Shown: in pieces, positions 7,872-16,243 of the stretch | Layout of the letters: every line of letters begins with the position of its first letter | Numbering within the stretch: position 1 is the first letter of the stretch | Origin: Borborobacter arsenicus | Lineage (GTDB): Bacteria; Pseudomonadota; Alphaproteobacteria; Rhizobiales; Rhizobiaceae | NCBI RefSeq assembly: GCF_003934165.1 | Contig: NZ_RKST01000014.1 | Location: 1 to 64,000 of the forward strand | Reading direction: 5' to 3' | DNA length: 64,000 nucleotides | Translations under genes and position numbers: made by a program | The notes under the pieces: model-generated | The model's input: the letters and a program-made list of their open reading frames with translations, nothing else | The model's database searches: none | Told to the model about the DNA's origin: nothing

Positions 7872-8617
7872 CGCAAGTGGCGGACGCTGCAATCGAAAGG
7901 GAGACGCAGGCCGAGGCTGAGCGTCTGGATGCCCTCTATTGCGCCCTCCCGGCAGCCGAAATCATCGCGCGGACGCTGGGAGCACATGGCGAGGGCGAGA
8001 TTGCCGCTGTTTCGTCTTTCGGCGCGGATTCGGCCGTGCTGCTGCATCTGATTGCCGAAATGGACCGGTCGCTTCCCATCATCTTCCTCGATACCGGCAT
8101 GCATTTCGAGGAGACGCTTGCCTATCGCGATGCTCTCGCGAGCGATCTCGGCCTGAGCGACATCCGCATCGTCACGCCGGACGAGGCAGCCCTTGAGCGC
8201 GACGATCCCGATGGCAAGCTGCATCTGACCGACACCGATGCCTGCTGCGCCATTCGCAAGGTCGAGCCGATGGCGCGCGGCGTCGCGCCTTTCCGGGGCT
8301 GGTTTACCGGCCGCAAGCGCTTCCAGGCATCCACGCGCCAGGCCCTGCCGGTCTTCGAGGCCGTGGGGCCGCGTCTTCGCATCAATCCGCTCGCCCGCTG
8401 GACCACCGCCGATCAGGCCGACTATATGCGCCGGCACGAGTTGCGGGCAAATCCGCTGGTCGCCTATGGCTATCTGTCGATCGGCTGCTTTCCCTGTACC
8501 TCGGTCGTCAAACCCGGCGAGGATGCGCGCAGCGGCCGCTGGGCCGGGCAAGCCAAGACGGAATGCGGTATCCACCTGTCCGGGCTGGGCGAGACGCTGG
8601 ACACTCTGACGCGTTAG
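7868..8617 (+). CDS. cysH: Adenylylsulfate (APS/PAPS) reductase
   Basis: The protein is 249 residues from the ATG at 7868, which overlaps the cysG stop by 4 bases. The PP-loop-like motif SSFGADSAVLLH (about 49-60), the [4Fe-4S] ligands Cys126-Cys127 (DACCAIRK) and Cys207-x2-Cys210 (GCFPC), and the catalytic Cys233 (ECGIH) are all present. The four cluster cysteines mark it as the APS-reducing bacterial type, which yields sulfite and AMP using thioredoxin. It lacks the extra C-terminal domain of plant enzymes. The pairing with siroheme synthase places it in assimilatory sulfate reduction. Confidence 0.92.
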   Translation: MTQVADAAIERETQAEAERLDALYCALPAAEIIARTLGAHGEGEIAAVSSFGADSAVLLHLIAEMDRSLPIIFLDTGMHFEETLAYRDALASDLGLSDIRIVTPDEAALERDDPDGKLHLTDTDACCAIRKVEPMARGVAPFRGWFTGRKRFQASTRQALPVFEAVGPRLRINPLARWTTADQADYMRRHELRANPLVAYGYLSIGCFPCTSVVKPGEDARSGRWAGQAKTECGIHLSGLGETLDTLTR

Positions 8618-8623
8618 GCGGTT

Positions 8624-8821
8624 TCAACCGCGCCGCCGCGACCCGGATTGCTGTTCCGCCTCGTCGATCCTACCAAGCAGGTCGACGAATCTCGGCGGAA
8701 TCTGCGCGTCGGGCTGGAAGGCCGGCAAGGATCGGACGAAGCGTTTCAACTGCTCCAGTTCGGACTGACGCCTGACTTCATCTGCAAGTGCCCGAGAGAC
8801 TATTTGATTTCTGCGGCTCAT
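8624..8821 (-). CDS. Small hypothetical protein
   Basis: A 65-residue, highly charged, probably helical protein (start MSRRNQIVSRALADEVRRQ, end RRRG). A purine-rich RBS (AAAGAAGG) lies about 11 bases before the ATG, and the gene sits in the gap between cysH and grpE, convergent with cysH. No family was recognised. An overlapping plus-strand frame at 8648-8926 lacks a good RBS and looks less protein-like. Confidence 0.45.
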   Translation of the reverse strand: MSRRNQIVSRALADEVRRQSELEQLKRFVRSLPAFQPDAQIPPRFVDLLGRIDEAEQQSGSRRRG

Positions 8822-9005
8822 GATCCGGAAAACCTTCTTTCGGTTTCCAAACTCGTCTCAAACCCGAATGGTTCCGCCAAATGCCGCCTGCGACAACTGC
8901 TGCCGGCAAACAGGGTAAAGATTTAATTAAAGTTGAATCAATGCGATAGGCGGACCCACGGCACCCCCAAACGCGCCGCCAAGCTGCATCAGCCGCGCCT
9001 TGCCC

Positions 9006-9034
9006 CTTGATTTTTGCTGGTCGAAGCTCGATAT
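9006..9034 (+). promoter_or_regulatory. Putative RpoH (sigma-32) heat-shock promoter of grpE
   Basis: CTTGAT, 17 bases, then CGATAT resembles the alphaproteobacterial RpoH pattern (CTTGAA-N17-CCANAT-like). It ends about 40 bases before the grpE ATG. Heat-shock control of grpE is well established in this class. Confidence 0.5.
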
Positions 9035-9073
9035 CGGGCGCAACTTCCGAACCTTTTGCGAGAATAACGGTAG

Positions 9074-9718
9074 ATGGTGATGAGCGACCAGGAAAAACAC
9101 GAATACGCGCCCGAGGAGAATGAGACGGCCGAAGCGGCCGCCGATGTGAAGGAAACCGGCGCGGAAAGTGATTATGAGGTGCTGCAGCGCCTGATGAAGG
9201 AGAACGAGGAGCTCAAGGACAGGGCCCTTCGGATCGCCGCCGATATGGAGAATTTGCGCCGGCGCACCGCGCGCGACGTGCAGGATGCACGTGCCTATTC
9301 GGTGGCCAATTTCGCCCGCGACATGCTGGGCGTCGCCGACAATCTGCGCCGCGCGCTGGATGCTATCCCGGCCGAGGCCAAGGCCGGCGGCGATGCCGGC
9401 TTCAAGGCGCTGATCGAAGGCGTCGAGATGACCGAGCGAGACATGCATGTGGCGTTGGAGCGTCACGGAGTCAAAAAGCTCAATCCCGAAGGCGGCAAGT
9501 TCGACCCGCATTTCCATCAGGCGATGTTCGAAGTGCCTAATCCCGACGTGCCGGCCAATACGGTGGTGCAGGTGGTGCAGCAGGGCTATTCGATCGGCGA
9601 CCGCGTGCTGCGGCCGGCAATGGTCGGCGTCGCCAAGGGCGGGCCGAAGCAAAGTGCTGCTCCTGAAACGCCGGTAGAACCCGGCCCCATCAACGAGCAG
9701 GCCGAAAAAGACGCCTGA
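9074..9718 (+). CDS. grpE: Nucleotide exchange factor GrpE
   Basis: This 214-residue cytoplasmic protein is the exchange factor for DnaK. An acidic N-terminus (1-35) is followed by a long coiled coil (about 36-85, including [18 protein letters not shown]). The beta domain carries [32 protein letters not shown] and [17 protein letters not shown], all diagnostic. An alternative ATG two codons downstream (9080) is equally plausible. In many rhizobia grpE follows hrcA; here no hrcA is adjacent. A strong terminator follows. Confidence 0.96.
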   Translation: MVMSDQEKHEYAPEENETAEAAADVKETGAESDYEVLQRLMKENEELKDRALRIAADMENLRRRTARDVQDARAYSVANFARDMLGVADNLRRALDAIPAEAKAGGDAGFKALIEGVEMTERDMHVALERHGVKKLNPEGGKFDPHFHQAMFEVPNPDVPANTVVQVVQQGYSIGDRVLRPAMVGVAKGGPKQSAAPETPVEPGPINEQAEKDA

Positions 9719-9723
9719 TTGCT

Positions 9724-9753
9724 TTCAGGCCGGCTGATCCGGCCTGAATTTCC
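9724..9753 (+). terminator. Rho-independent terminator of grpE
   Basis: A perfect 10-bp stem (TTCAGGCCGG / CCGGCCTGAA) with a 5-base loop begins 6 bases after the grpE stop, followed by TTTCCTT. Confidence 0.8.
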
Positions 9754-9834
9754 TTCAAGCGCCGGATGTTGGGCGTTGCATGGCCCTTCGGGATCGACCA
9801 TGCTCGTGCGCAAATCACCGGCGCGGCGGCTGAC

Positions 9835-10467
9835 ATGAATCCGATCCTGCTTCTCGATTATGCCGGCGTGGCGGTCTTTGCCGCCACCGGCGCGCTTGCC
9901 GCCTCGCGCAAGCAGCTCGACATCATCGGCTTCCTGTTCCTGGCCAGCGTGACCGGCATAGGCGGCGGCACCTTCCGTGATCTCATTCTCGGCGCGCCGG
10001 TGTTCTGGGTGCAAAATCCTGCTTATGTGCTGGTCTGTGCCGCCATTGCGGTGCTGGTGTTCTTCACAGCCCACAAGGTGGAATCGCGCTATAAGCTGCT
10101 TTTGTGGCTCGATGCGGTCGGGCTCTCGGCCTATTCGGTCATGGGCGCGGCCAAGGGCCTTGCCGCGACCGCCTCGCCAACGGTTGCCATCATCACCGGC
10201 ATGCTGACGGCGACCTTCGGCGGCATATTGCGCGACCTGCTGGCCGGCGAGCCATCCGTATTGCTGCGACCCGAAATCTACGTCACCGCGGCGATGGCAG
10301 GTGCAGCCGCCTTCACGCTTGCCGATCTCGCCGGCCTGTCGGCAACCCTGTCGGCCGTACTTGCCTTCTCGACGGCATTCGTGGTTCGTGGCGGTGCGCT
10401 GAAATTCGGCTGGGCCTTTCCGGCCTATCGCAGCCGGCCCGGCCGCCGGCCTGAAGACATACCCTGA
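9835..10467 (+). CDS. UPF0126 / TRIC-type membrane protein (YicG-like)
   Basis: From the ATG at 9835 the protein has 210 residues and about seven membrane segments. It contains two copies of the family's Gly-rich motif, GIGGGTFRDLILG and TFGGILRDLLAG, in an internally duplicated arrangement. The family has been linked structurally to trimeric intracellular cation channels. The physiological role of bacterial members is not settled. The frame opens further upstream, but the extra 23 residues do not resemble the family. The gene stands alone between grpE and the thiamine riboswitch. Confidence 0.88.
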   Translation: MNPILLLDYAGVAVFAATGALAASRKQLDIIGFLFLASVTGIGGGTFRDLILGAPVFWVQNPAYVLVCAAIAVLVFFTAHKVESRYKLLLWLDAVGLSAYSVMGAAKGLAATASPTVAIITGMLTATFGGILRDLLAGEPSVLLRPEIYVTAAMAGAAAFTLADLAGLSATLSAVLAFSTAFVVRGGALKFGWAFPAYRSRPGRRPEDIP

Positions 10468-10537
10468 AGCAAAAATATATCCGCATGCCCGGCACAAAAC
10501 GGCTTGCCCTTCCGATCCCGATCTGATTGATTGCGCC

Positions 10538-10629
10538 GCATCCACAGGGGTGCTCCGTATTGCCGGGGCTGAGACGCGGGCGCCAAGCCCTCAAACCCTA
10601 GAAGCTGATCTGGGTAATACCAGCGGAGC
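10538..10629 (+). promoter_or_regulatory. TPP riboswitch (THI element)
   Basis: The conserved thi-box landmarks occur in order: ACAGGGGTGCT at 10544, GGGGCTGAGA at 10565, ACCCTAGAAGCTGATCTGG at about 10595, and GTAATACCAGCGGAG ending at 10627. It ends 11 bases before the ATG of ykoF. The RNA binds thiamine pyrophosphate and, in proteobacteria, usually blocks translation initiation; the short distance to the ATG suits that. It should switch off the ykoF-thiXZY operon when thiamine is plentiful. Confidence 0.95.
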
Positions 10630-10639
10630 GAGGCGGGCG

Positions 10640-11248
10640 ATGTTTTCCGGCGCACAGATATCCCTTTATCCCATGACCGACGATTTCGTCGGCGTCATCA
10701 TGAGCGCTTTGGGCGCGCTCGACCCGTACCGCGACCGGTTGAGGATCGAGACCGACGATATCTCGACGCTTGTGGTAGGACCTCCTGAAGTGCTGTTTCC
10801 GGCGATGCGCGACCTCTTTGTCGCCGCGGCTCGTACCGGCAAGCACTGCGTGCTCTCGGCCGCGATCTCGCGCGGCTGTCCGGGCGAGCCTGACGACGCG
10901 ATCTGCCAGTCGGTGCAGCTCTCCGGCCCGCGTGAGCCGTTGGGGGAGCGCAAGGCAGCCGCTCTCGCCGCAATTGCCGCCGCCCCCGACACGGCAACGC
11001 CGATCGCGGCGCAATTCTCGCTCTATGTGATGGGCACCGGCGATCACATGGACGAGATCTATGGCTGCATCGATTTTCTCAAGCGGTCAGGGGTCTTCGA
11101 TCGCTCGAAGAATTTCTGCACCAAGCTGGGTGGCGACGCGGGCAAGGTATTCACTGCCGTCGAAGCCGCCTTCTGCCGCTTCGGCCCGTCAGAAGGCCAT
11201 GTAACCATCGACCTGACGGTTTCCGCGAACAGCCCGACGCCGCGCTAG
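10640..11248 (+). CDS. ykoF: YkoF-family thiamine/HMP-binding protein
   Basis: A 202-residue protein from the ATG at 10640; this start follows the riboswitch, while longer frames would run through it. It shows the YkoF tandem-domain pattern: AQISLYPM at the start of repeat 1 and AAQFSLYVMGTGDHMDEIYGC at repeat 2. Bacillus YkoF binds the pyrimidine half of thiamine. It is cytoplasmic, with no signal peptide. It leads an operon with a pyrimidine-precursor ABC transporter under TPP control, which supports a role in thiamine precursor salvage. Confidence 0.88.
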   Translation: MFSGAQISLYPMTDDFVGVIMSALGALDPYRDRLRIETDDISTLVVGPPEVLFPAMRDLFVAAARTGKHCVLSAAISRGCPGEPDDAICQSVQLSGPREPLGERKAAALAAIAAAPDTATPIAAQFSLYVMGTGDHMDEIYGCIDFLKRSGVFDRSKNFCTKLGGDAGKVFTAVEAAFCRFGPSEGHVTIDLTVSANSPTPR

Positions 11249-11278
11249 GCGGATTCCTCGCGTTCCGAAGGTTGCCCG

Positions 11279-12079
11279 ATGTCCACAAGCCGCACTCGCG
11301 CGGGCGTGTTCGCGCCCGTTTTCAGCAAGATCGCTCCCGCCCTGCTGTCGGTCGGCACGCTGGTCGTGGCATGGGAACTCTATGCACGGTTTTCCGGCAT
11401 ATCGGCCATCATGCTGCCGGCACCCTCGCGCGTCATCGGCCAGGCGCTGGAGCACCGGCAGGCGTTGTTCGACAATACGCTGCCGACCATCCGCGCGACG
11501 GTGTTCGGCTTTGGCTGTTCGCTGACGGCCGCCTTCGTCTTCTCGGTGCTGGTCGACTTTTCCGGGCGGCTGCGTCGTGCGCTGTTTCCGGTGTTCATCA
11601 TCAGCCAGACGCTACCGCTGGTGGCGATTGCTCCGCTGGTCGTGCTCTGGTTCGGTTTCGGCCTCGCGCCCAAGATCATGCTGGTGGCGCTTGTCACCTT
11701 CTTCCCGATGCTGGTGGCGCTGGTGCAGGGCTATGCGGCAACCGACGACGACATCCAGTCGCTGCTCGCCTCGATGGGGGCGTCGCGTGTGCGGGTGTTC
11801 CTGCTGGCACGGCTGCCCTCTTCGTTGCCCTATTTCTTCGCCGGCCTGCGCATCTCCATAACCTATGCCGTGGTCGGCGCGATCTTTGCCGAATATGCCG
11901 GGGCCGCCAAAGGGCTCGGCATCTATATCCTCAACGCCAAGAACAATTTCCGCCCGGGCCTGGTGCTCGCCGCCGTGCTGGTGTGCGCCACGCTGACGCT
12001 CGTGCTGTTCGGCATCACCGTGCTGATCCAGCGTGTTGCCATGCCCTGGGAGCGGCTTGATCAAGGGCGCCGGCGATGA
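11279..12079 (+). CDS. thiX: ABC permease for thiamine pyrimidine precursor
   Basis: A 266-residue membrane protein with six or so transmembrane segments and the BPD_transp_1 EAA loop (SLLASMGASRVRVFLLARLP). It is the permease partner of the downstream ATPase (4-base ATGA overlap) and the NMT1/THI5-like binding protein. The position under a TPP riboswitch identifies it as the ThiXYZ system, which imports formylaminopyrimidine/HMP. Assignment rests on context, since the protein alone would look like a nitrate/sulfonate/taurine permease. Confidence 0.85.
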   Translation: MSTSRTRAGVFAPVFSKIAPALLSVGTLVVAWELYARFSGISAIMLPAPSRVIGQALEHRQALFDNTLPTIRATVFGFGCSLTAAFVFSVLVDFSGRLRRALFPVFIISQTLPLVAIAPLVVLWFGFGLAPKIMLVALVTFFPMLVALVQGYAATDDDIQSLLASMGASRVRVFLLARLPSSLPYFFAGLRISITYAVVGAIFAEYAGAAKGLGIYILNAKNNFRPGLVLAAVLVCATLTLVLFGITVLIQRVAMPWERLDQGRRR

Positions 12080-12825
12080 GCGCCCCACGCCTTGAACTGC
12101 GGCAACTGCGCAAGCGCTTCGACGGGCTCGATGTTCTCGCCGATATCTCGCTCACCGTGCGGCCCGGCGAATTCGTTTCGATCCTCGGACCCTCCGGCTG
12201 CGGCAAATCCACGATCTTCAAGCTGCTGACGGGTGCGCTTCAGACCGACGGCGGCGAGGTGCTGTTCGACGGCACCCCGCTGGAGGACGGGCGGCGGCCC
12301 TTTGCCTTCATGCCGCAACGCGATGCGCTGATGCCATGGCGGCGGATCATCGACAATACGACGCTCGGCCTTGAAGTGCAGGGGCTTTCCCGCAGCCAGG
12401 CGCGCGAGAAAGTTGCGCCACTCTTCGCCGAATTCGGCCTTGATGGCTTCGAGCGCCATTATCCCGCCCAGCTTTCCGGCGGCATGCGCCAGCGCGCGGC
12501 CTTGCTTCGCACCGTGGTGCAGCAGCGCGACATGCTGCTGCTGGACGAGCCGTTTAGCGCGCTCGATGCGCTGACGCGTGCCGGCATGCAGCGCTGGCTG
12601 CAAGCGATGTGGGAACGTCACCGCTGGACGGCGCTGCTGATCACCCATGACGTGCGCGAAGCCGTGTTCCTGTCAGATCGTATCTATGTGCTGACCGAGC
12701 GCCCGGCACGTGTGCTCGATGAAATCACCGTCTCGCTGCCCCATCCGCGTACCGACCTTGCCTCGCCCGAGGCCAGCGCCATCGAGGCCCGCCTCCTCCA
12801 AACCCTCCTCAACCCGCAGCCCTAG
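12076..12825 (+). CDS. thiZ: ABC ATPase for thiamine pyrimidine precursor
   Basis: A 249-residue ATPase with Walker A GPSGCGKST, Q-loop FMPQRDALMPW, signature LSGGMRQR, Walker B MLLLDEPF followed by SALD, and the switch His in LITHDVREA. It belongs to the nitrate/taurine-type importer subfamily. Translation is coupled to the permease by a 4-base overlap. It powers the ThiXYZ importer. No sign of truncation. Confidence 0.87.
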   Translation: MSAPRLELRQLRKRFDGLDVLADISLTVRPGEFVSILGPSGCGKSTIFKLLTGALQTDGGEVLFDGTPLEDGRRPFAFMPQRDALMPWRRIIDNTTLGLEVQGLSRSQAREKVAPLFAEFGLDGFERHYPAQLSGGMRQRAALLRTVVQQRDMLLLDEPFSALDALTRAGMQRWLQAMWERHRWTALLITHDVREAVFLSDRIYVLTERPARVLDEITVSLPHPRTDLASPEASAIEARLLQTLLNPQP

Positions 12826-12833
12826 GAAGGAAG

Positions 12834-13841
12834 ATGACCATGCTGACCCGCCGCCAGATGATTGCCGCCACGCTTGCAACGACGCTTCTGCCGACAAGAA
12901 GTTTTGCCGGCTTAAAACCTGTGACCATCGCGCTCGACTGGACGCCCAACACCAACCATATCGGCCTGCATGTAGCGCAGGCCAAGGGCTTTTATGCCAA
13001 TGCCGGCGTCGACGTGGAAATCCTGCCCTATAGCGACACCTCGGCCGGCGCGCTGGTGGCGAGCCGCGTTGCCGATTTCGGCATATTGAGTTCGCTCGGC
13101 CTGTTCACCCAGCGCACGGCAGGCGCCGATCTGGTGGCCACCTATGCCATCATGCAGACCGAGACCGGCCGCCTGGTCTTCAATGCCGACCGCACCGACA
13201 TCAAGAGCCCCAGGGACCTCGACGGCCTCACCTATGGCGGCTTCGGCAGCGCCTGGGAAAATGCGCTCATCGGCAGCATCATTCGCCATGATGGCGGCAA
13301 GGGAGAATATGAGACCGTGACGCTGGGCACCTCCGCCTATGAGGCGCTGGCCAATGGCGCGGTGGATTTCACCCTGGAAGTCTACACCTGGGAGGGCGTC
13401 AAGGCCGAGCTTGACGGACGGCCGCAGCGCGCCTTCCGCTATGCCGATTTCGGCGTGCCCGACCAGCACAGCAATTTCATCGGGTCGAGCGAGGCCTATC
13501 TGAAGGAAAACCCTGAAGCGGCTTCCGGCTTCGTTACCGCGACGCGGCGCGGCTATGAGTTCGCTGTCGACCATCCCGACGAGGCCGCCGAGATTCTCAT
13601 TGCCGCCAATAAAGACGTGCTGACCGACCACAAGCTTATCCGCGCCTCATTGCAGGCATTGATCGACGGTCACTATTTCCGCTCGAAGGAGGGCGCTGTC
13701 GGCCGCATCGATCCGGCCAAGATCGACGCCATCGGCACCTATCTGTTCGATGCCGGGGTGCTCAAGGACGGCGATGGCAAGAAGGTGGAGGAGCGGCCTG
13801 ACTTCTCGACCTATTTTACCAACGATTTCCAGACGGCTTGA
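12834..13841 (+). CDS. thiY: Periplasmic thiamine-pyrimidine-precursor-binding protein (NMT1/THI5-like)
   Basis: A 335-residue protein. The N-terminus has a twin-arginine-like signal (TRRQMIAATLATTLLPTRSFA). The mature part starts KPVTIALDWTPNTNHIGLHVA, the hallmark of NMT1/THI5-like proteins; ThiY of other bacteria binds N-formyl-4-amino-5-aminomethyl-2-methylpyrimidine. It completes the riboswitch-controlled operon. An in-frame ATG two codons inside is an equally possible start. No tenA gene is present in this operon, although TenA is often the enzyme that processes the imported compound. Confidence 0.87.
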   Translation: MTMLTRRQMIAATLATTLLPTRSFAGLKPVTIALDWTPNTNHIGLHVAQAKGFYANAGVDVEILPYSDTSAGALVASRVADFGILSSLGLFTQRTAGADLVATYAIMQTETGRLVFNADRTDIKSPRDLDGLTYGGFGSAWENALIGSIIRHDGGKGEYETVTLGTSAYEALANGAVDFTLEVYTWEGVKAELDGRPQRAFRYADFGVPDQHSNFIGSSEAYLKENPEAASGFVTATRRGYEFAVDHPDEAAEILIAANKDVLTDHKLIRASLQALIDGHYFRSKEGAVGRIDPAKIDAIGTYLFDAGVLKDGDGKKVEERPDFSTYFTNDFQTA

Positions 13842-13860
13842 CGCGATCAATAGGATTAGC

Positions 13861-13881
13861 GGTGGGCGCTCACCGCCCACC
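13861..13881 (+). terminator. Hairpin after the thi operon
   Basis: An 8-bp stem (GGTGGGCG / CGCCCACC) with a 5-base loop lies 19 bases after the thiY stop. There is no T-run, so it may be a Rho-aided or 3'-end stabilising hairpin rather than a classical terminator. Confidence 0.45.
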
Positions 13882-13898
13882 ACATGAAATCGGCTAGA

Positions 13899-13941
13899 GC
13901 ATGATCCCGAAAAGTTGCAGACTTTTCGGACAAGATCATGC
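13899..13941. repeat. Hyphomicrobiales dispersed palindrome, copy 1
   Basis: The arms GCATGATC and GATCATGC enclose CCGAAAAGT and ACTTTTCGG, making a near-perfect cruciform. The same sequence frame recurs at 45526-45571 and, in degraded form, at 55030-55070. Such elements occur in many copies in rhizobial genomes. Confidence 0.8.
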
Positions 13942-13995
13942 TTCAAGAACAAAGGCTTAGATCGAGATGGCGATTCAAGGAAAAGACATCTCGAT

Positions 13996-14598
13996 CTAAT
14001 GCCCATTCACCAGCCGCAGGATGAGCTGGTGAATATTGCCGCCCTCGCTGAGCTCGTCGCGGTCGAAATCGCGGCTGCGCTGCCGCTGTTCCTGGGAGAG
14101 CCGGGACAGATGTCCGGTCAGCTCCTTTCTGATCTTCTGGCAATCGGGATCGCCGGCAACGGTGAGGCCGACGCTGACACGCTCGATCTCGCGGACCATG
14201 TCCTTGATGATGTCGCCATGCACCAGCTCGTGCCTGCGCACGCCGTCGATGAACACATCCCAGTTCTTCCGGGTGAGCGGCGGCAGCCGGTCGGCCGGTT
14301 TCGGCAGCGCATAGGTGATGATCAGTTTCGGTCGAGCCGACGCCAGCGTGCAGGTGTCGCCCTGCGCCTGGTAGTCGCGTGACCAGGTCAGCTTGAAATT
14401 GGTGTGGGCGATGGTGCGGTACTTGCTTTTGCCAACCTTAGGCCCATGCTCGCCGATGGAGGCATAGAGCTCGGCCCCCGATTTCCCCGAGATCGCATAG
14501 GCCTCGACCTTCTCGACCGCCTGCCAGTCTGCAAGGGCGGGCGTCGGCAACAAGACGAGACAGATGGTAAACAGCCTGCGCCAGCCTCTTGTCTTCAT
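13996..14598 (-). CDS. DUF922 exported putative Zn-dependent protease
   Basis: From the ATG at 14598 (RBS GGAGGGGG about 6 bases upstream) the protein has 200 residues with a signal peptide ending PALA. It carries the metallopeptidase-like motif HELVHGDI with the DUF922 context WDVFIDGVRRHELVH, and two Cys (GDTCTLA, DPDCQKI) that may pair. A periplasmic peptidase is predicted, but the substrate and activity of the family are not established. It is convergent with the thi operon, separated by a dispersed palindrome. Confidence 0.85.
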   Translation of the reverse strand: MKTRGWRRLFTICLVLLPTPALADWQAVEKVEAYAISGKSGAELYASIGEHGPKVGKSKYRTIAHTNFKLTWSRDYQAQGDTCTLASARPKLIITYALPKPADRLPPLTRKNWDVFIDGVRRHELVHGDIIKDMVREIERVSVGLTVAGDPDCQKIRKELTGHLSRLSQEQRQRSRDFDRDELSEGGNIHQLILRLVNGH

Positions 14599-14691
14599 GC
14601 GATCCCCCTCCGGTCCATTTCCGAGGGGACAGACATAACGAACGAGCTCCGCCGGTAAAGTCCTTTCGGACTGCCGGGCAATCTCGCGCAA

Positions 14692-14723
14692 TAAAAAGGG
14701 CCGCCCGGATGGTTCCGGACGGC
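14692..14723 (-). terminator. Rho-independent terminator of the MFS gene
   Basis: Read on the minus strand: GCCGTCCGG, 6-base loop, CCGGGCGGC, then CCTTTTTAT. It lies about 110 bases past the stop of the transporter gene and just before the DUF922 gene. Confidence 0.75.
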
Positions 14724-14830
14724 TCGATTTCCATTCCTTCGCTGCAGCGAAGGCTACGCCAGCTATACTTGGCCTATTCTTATAAACGGACTGCGGAGGG
14801 GCAGCCTACACTTGCCGCCAGCCCCGCGTG

Positions 14831-16180
14831 TCAGTTGGCGGAAAAAGCGGCACGGGCGGTGCCGCCGGCTGCCGGAGACGTCTCCTCCGAACTGGCTTCC
14901 TCGCTGAAATCCTTCGGCATGCGGCGGCGCAGAATGGCCACGCAGACGATGCTGAGCAGAGCCATTGCGGCGAGATAGTAGCCGATCGAATGCGAGCCGA
15001 AATTCGCGGCAAGGTCGGTGGCGATGATCGGCGCCAGCGCACCGCCGAAGATGCCACCCAGGCTGTAGGCAAGCGCGGAACCGGTATAGCGCAGGCTCGG
15101 CTTGAACAGCTCCGGCAGGAAGGCGCCCATCGGTCCATAAATGCCGCCCATCACCGCAAGCGTGATCGACATGGCGGCGGCGATCATCAGCGAATCCTTC
15201 GTATCCAGCATCGGGAAGAAGAAGAACGACCAGATGATTGCGACGACGCCCGAGATCATGATAACGCGCGGGCGGCCGAAGCGGTCGCCGAGCATTCCGC
15301 AGATCAGGGTCGAAGCCGCCATTGCGATGACCGCCACCATGGTCAGCGAAAGCATGTGGGAGCGTTCCAGGCCGAGTGTCTTGACGCCGTAGGAGAGGCC
15401 GAAAGTGCCGGTGGTGAAGAACAGCACATAGGTGATGGCTGTCGACATGCCGCCAAGGATGACCTGCAGCGAATTGGTCTTGAGCACGCTGACGATCGGC
15501 GCGCTTGACTGGGCTTCCTTGTCGAGTACGCGCTGGAAGACCGGCGTTTCGGCGATGCTGAGCCGGATATACAGGCCGAAAATGATCAGGAGCGAACTGA
15601 GCAGGAACGGGATGCGCCAACCCCAGCTCAGGAACTGCTCGTCGCTGAGGAGCAGGCTGAGGCCGAGGAAGATGCCGTTGGACAGCAGGAAGCCCGGAGC
15701 GCTGCCGAGTTGCGGCAGGGCGCCGAACAATCCGCGTTTACCCTTGGGCGCAAATTCGGTGGCAACCAAGGCCGCGCCGCCCCACTCGCCGCCAAGGCCG
15801 ATGCCCTGCATGAAGCGCAGCAGGCATAGAAGGATCGGTGCCGCAATGCCTATGGTCCCGTAGGTCGGCAGCAGGCCGATCAGCACGGTCGCCACGCCCA
15901 TGGTGAGCAGCGAGGCAACCAGCATCGCCTTGCGGCCGATGCGGTCGCCGAAATGGCCGAACACGACTGCGCCGAGCGGCCGCGAGACGAAACCAACGGC
16001 AAATGTCGCGAAAGCGGCGATAGTTCCGATGACCGGGTCGAGGCTCGGAAAGAAAATACTATTGAAGACGAGAGCTGCAGCTATCCCGTAAATATAGAAA
16101 TCGTAGAATTCAACAGTAGTGCCGATCAGGCTGGCGATAGCAACGCGCCTTTGCATTGCTTTTCCGATCTCTGCCATCAT
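14831..16180 (-). CDS. MFS transporter, metabolite:H+ symporter (MHS) family
   Basis: About 449 residues from the ATG at 16180 (or 16177, which has better spacing from the GGAGG on the minus strand); the longer frame upstream is not protein-like. It has twelve membrane segments with the MFS loop motif GHFGDRIGRKAM and the MHS hallmark IGLGGEWGGAALVATE, as in ProP, KgtP and ShiA. The second loop DRFGRPRVI is also present. Likely substrate: a small carboxylate or quaternary amine. A LysR gene lies upstream on the same strand and may control it. Confidence 0.9.
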   Translation of the reverse strand: MMAEIGKAMQRRVAIASLIGTTVEFYDFYIYGIAAALVFNSIFFPSLDPVIGTIAAFATFAVGFVSRPLGAVVFGHFGDRIGRKAMLVASLLTMGVATVLIGLLPTYGTIGIAAPILLCLLRFMQGIGLGGEWGGAALVATEFAPKGKRGLFGALPQLGSAPGFLLSNGIFLGLSLLLSDEQFLSWGWRIPFLLSSLLIIFGLYIRLSIAETPVFQRVLDKEAQSSAPIVSVLKTNSLQVILGGMSTAITYVLFFTTGTFGLSYGVKTLGLERSHMLSLTMVAVIAMAASTLICGMLGDRFGRPRVIMISGVVAIIWSFFFFPMLDTKDSLMIAAAMSITLAVMGGIYGPMGAFLPELFKPSLRYTGSALAYSLGGIFGGALAPIIATDLAANFGSHSIGYYLAAMALLSIVCVAILRRRMPKDFSEEASSEETSPAAGGTARAAFSAN

Positions 16181-16243
16181 TTTCCTCCGATGATATGCGG
16201 TTGTCCGTTGAGCACGCCGCCGAGGTCCATTCCGCAATCGGCA

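Noticed and set aside
8648-8926. Plus-strand 92-codon frame between cysH and grpE
   Set aside because: It overlaps the minus-strand small gene, which has the better RBS and a more protein-like composition.
13899-13941. Palindrome considered as terminator of the thi operon
   Set aside because: The same sequence recurs at unrelated loci (45526, 55030), so it is a dispersed repeat, though it may still affect RNA ends.
13996-14382. Plus-strand frame opposite the DUF922 gene
   Set aside because: The minus-strand reading has signal peptide, RBS and HELVH motif; the plus frame has none.
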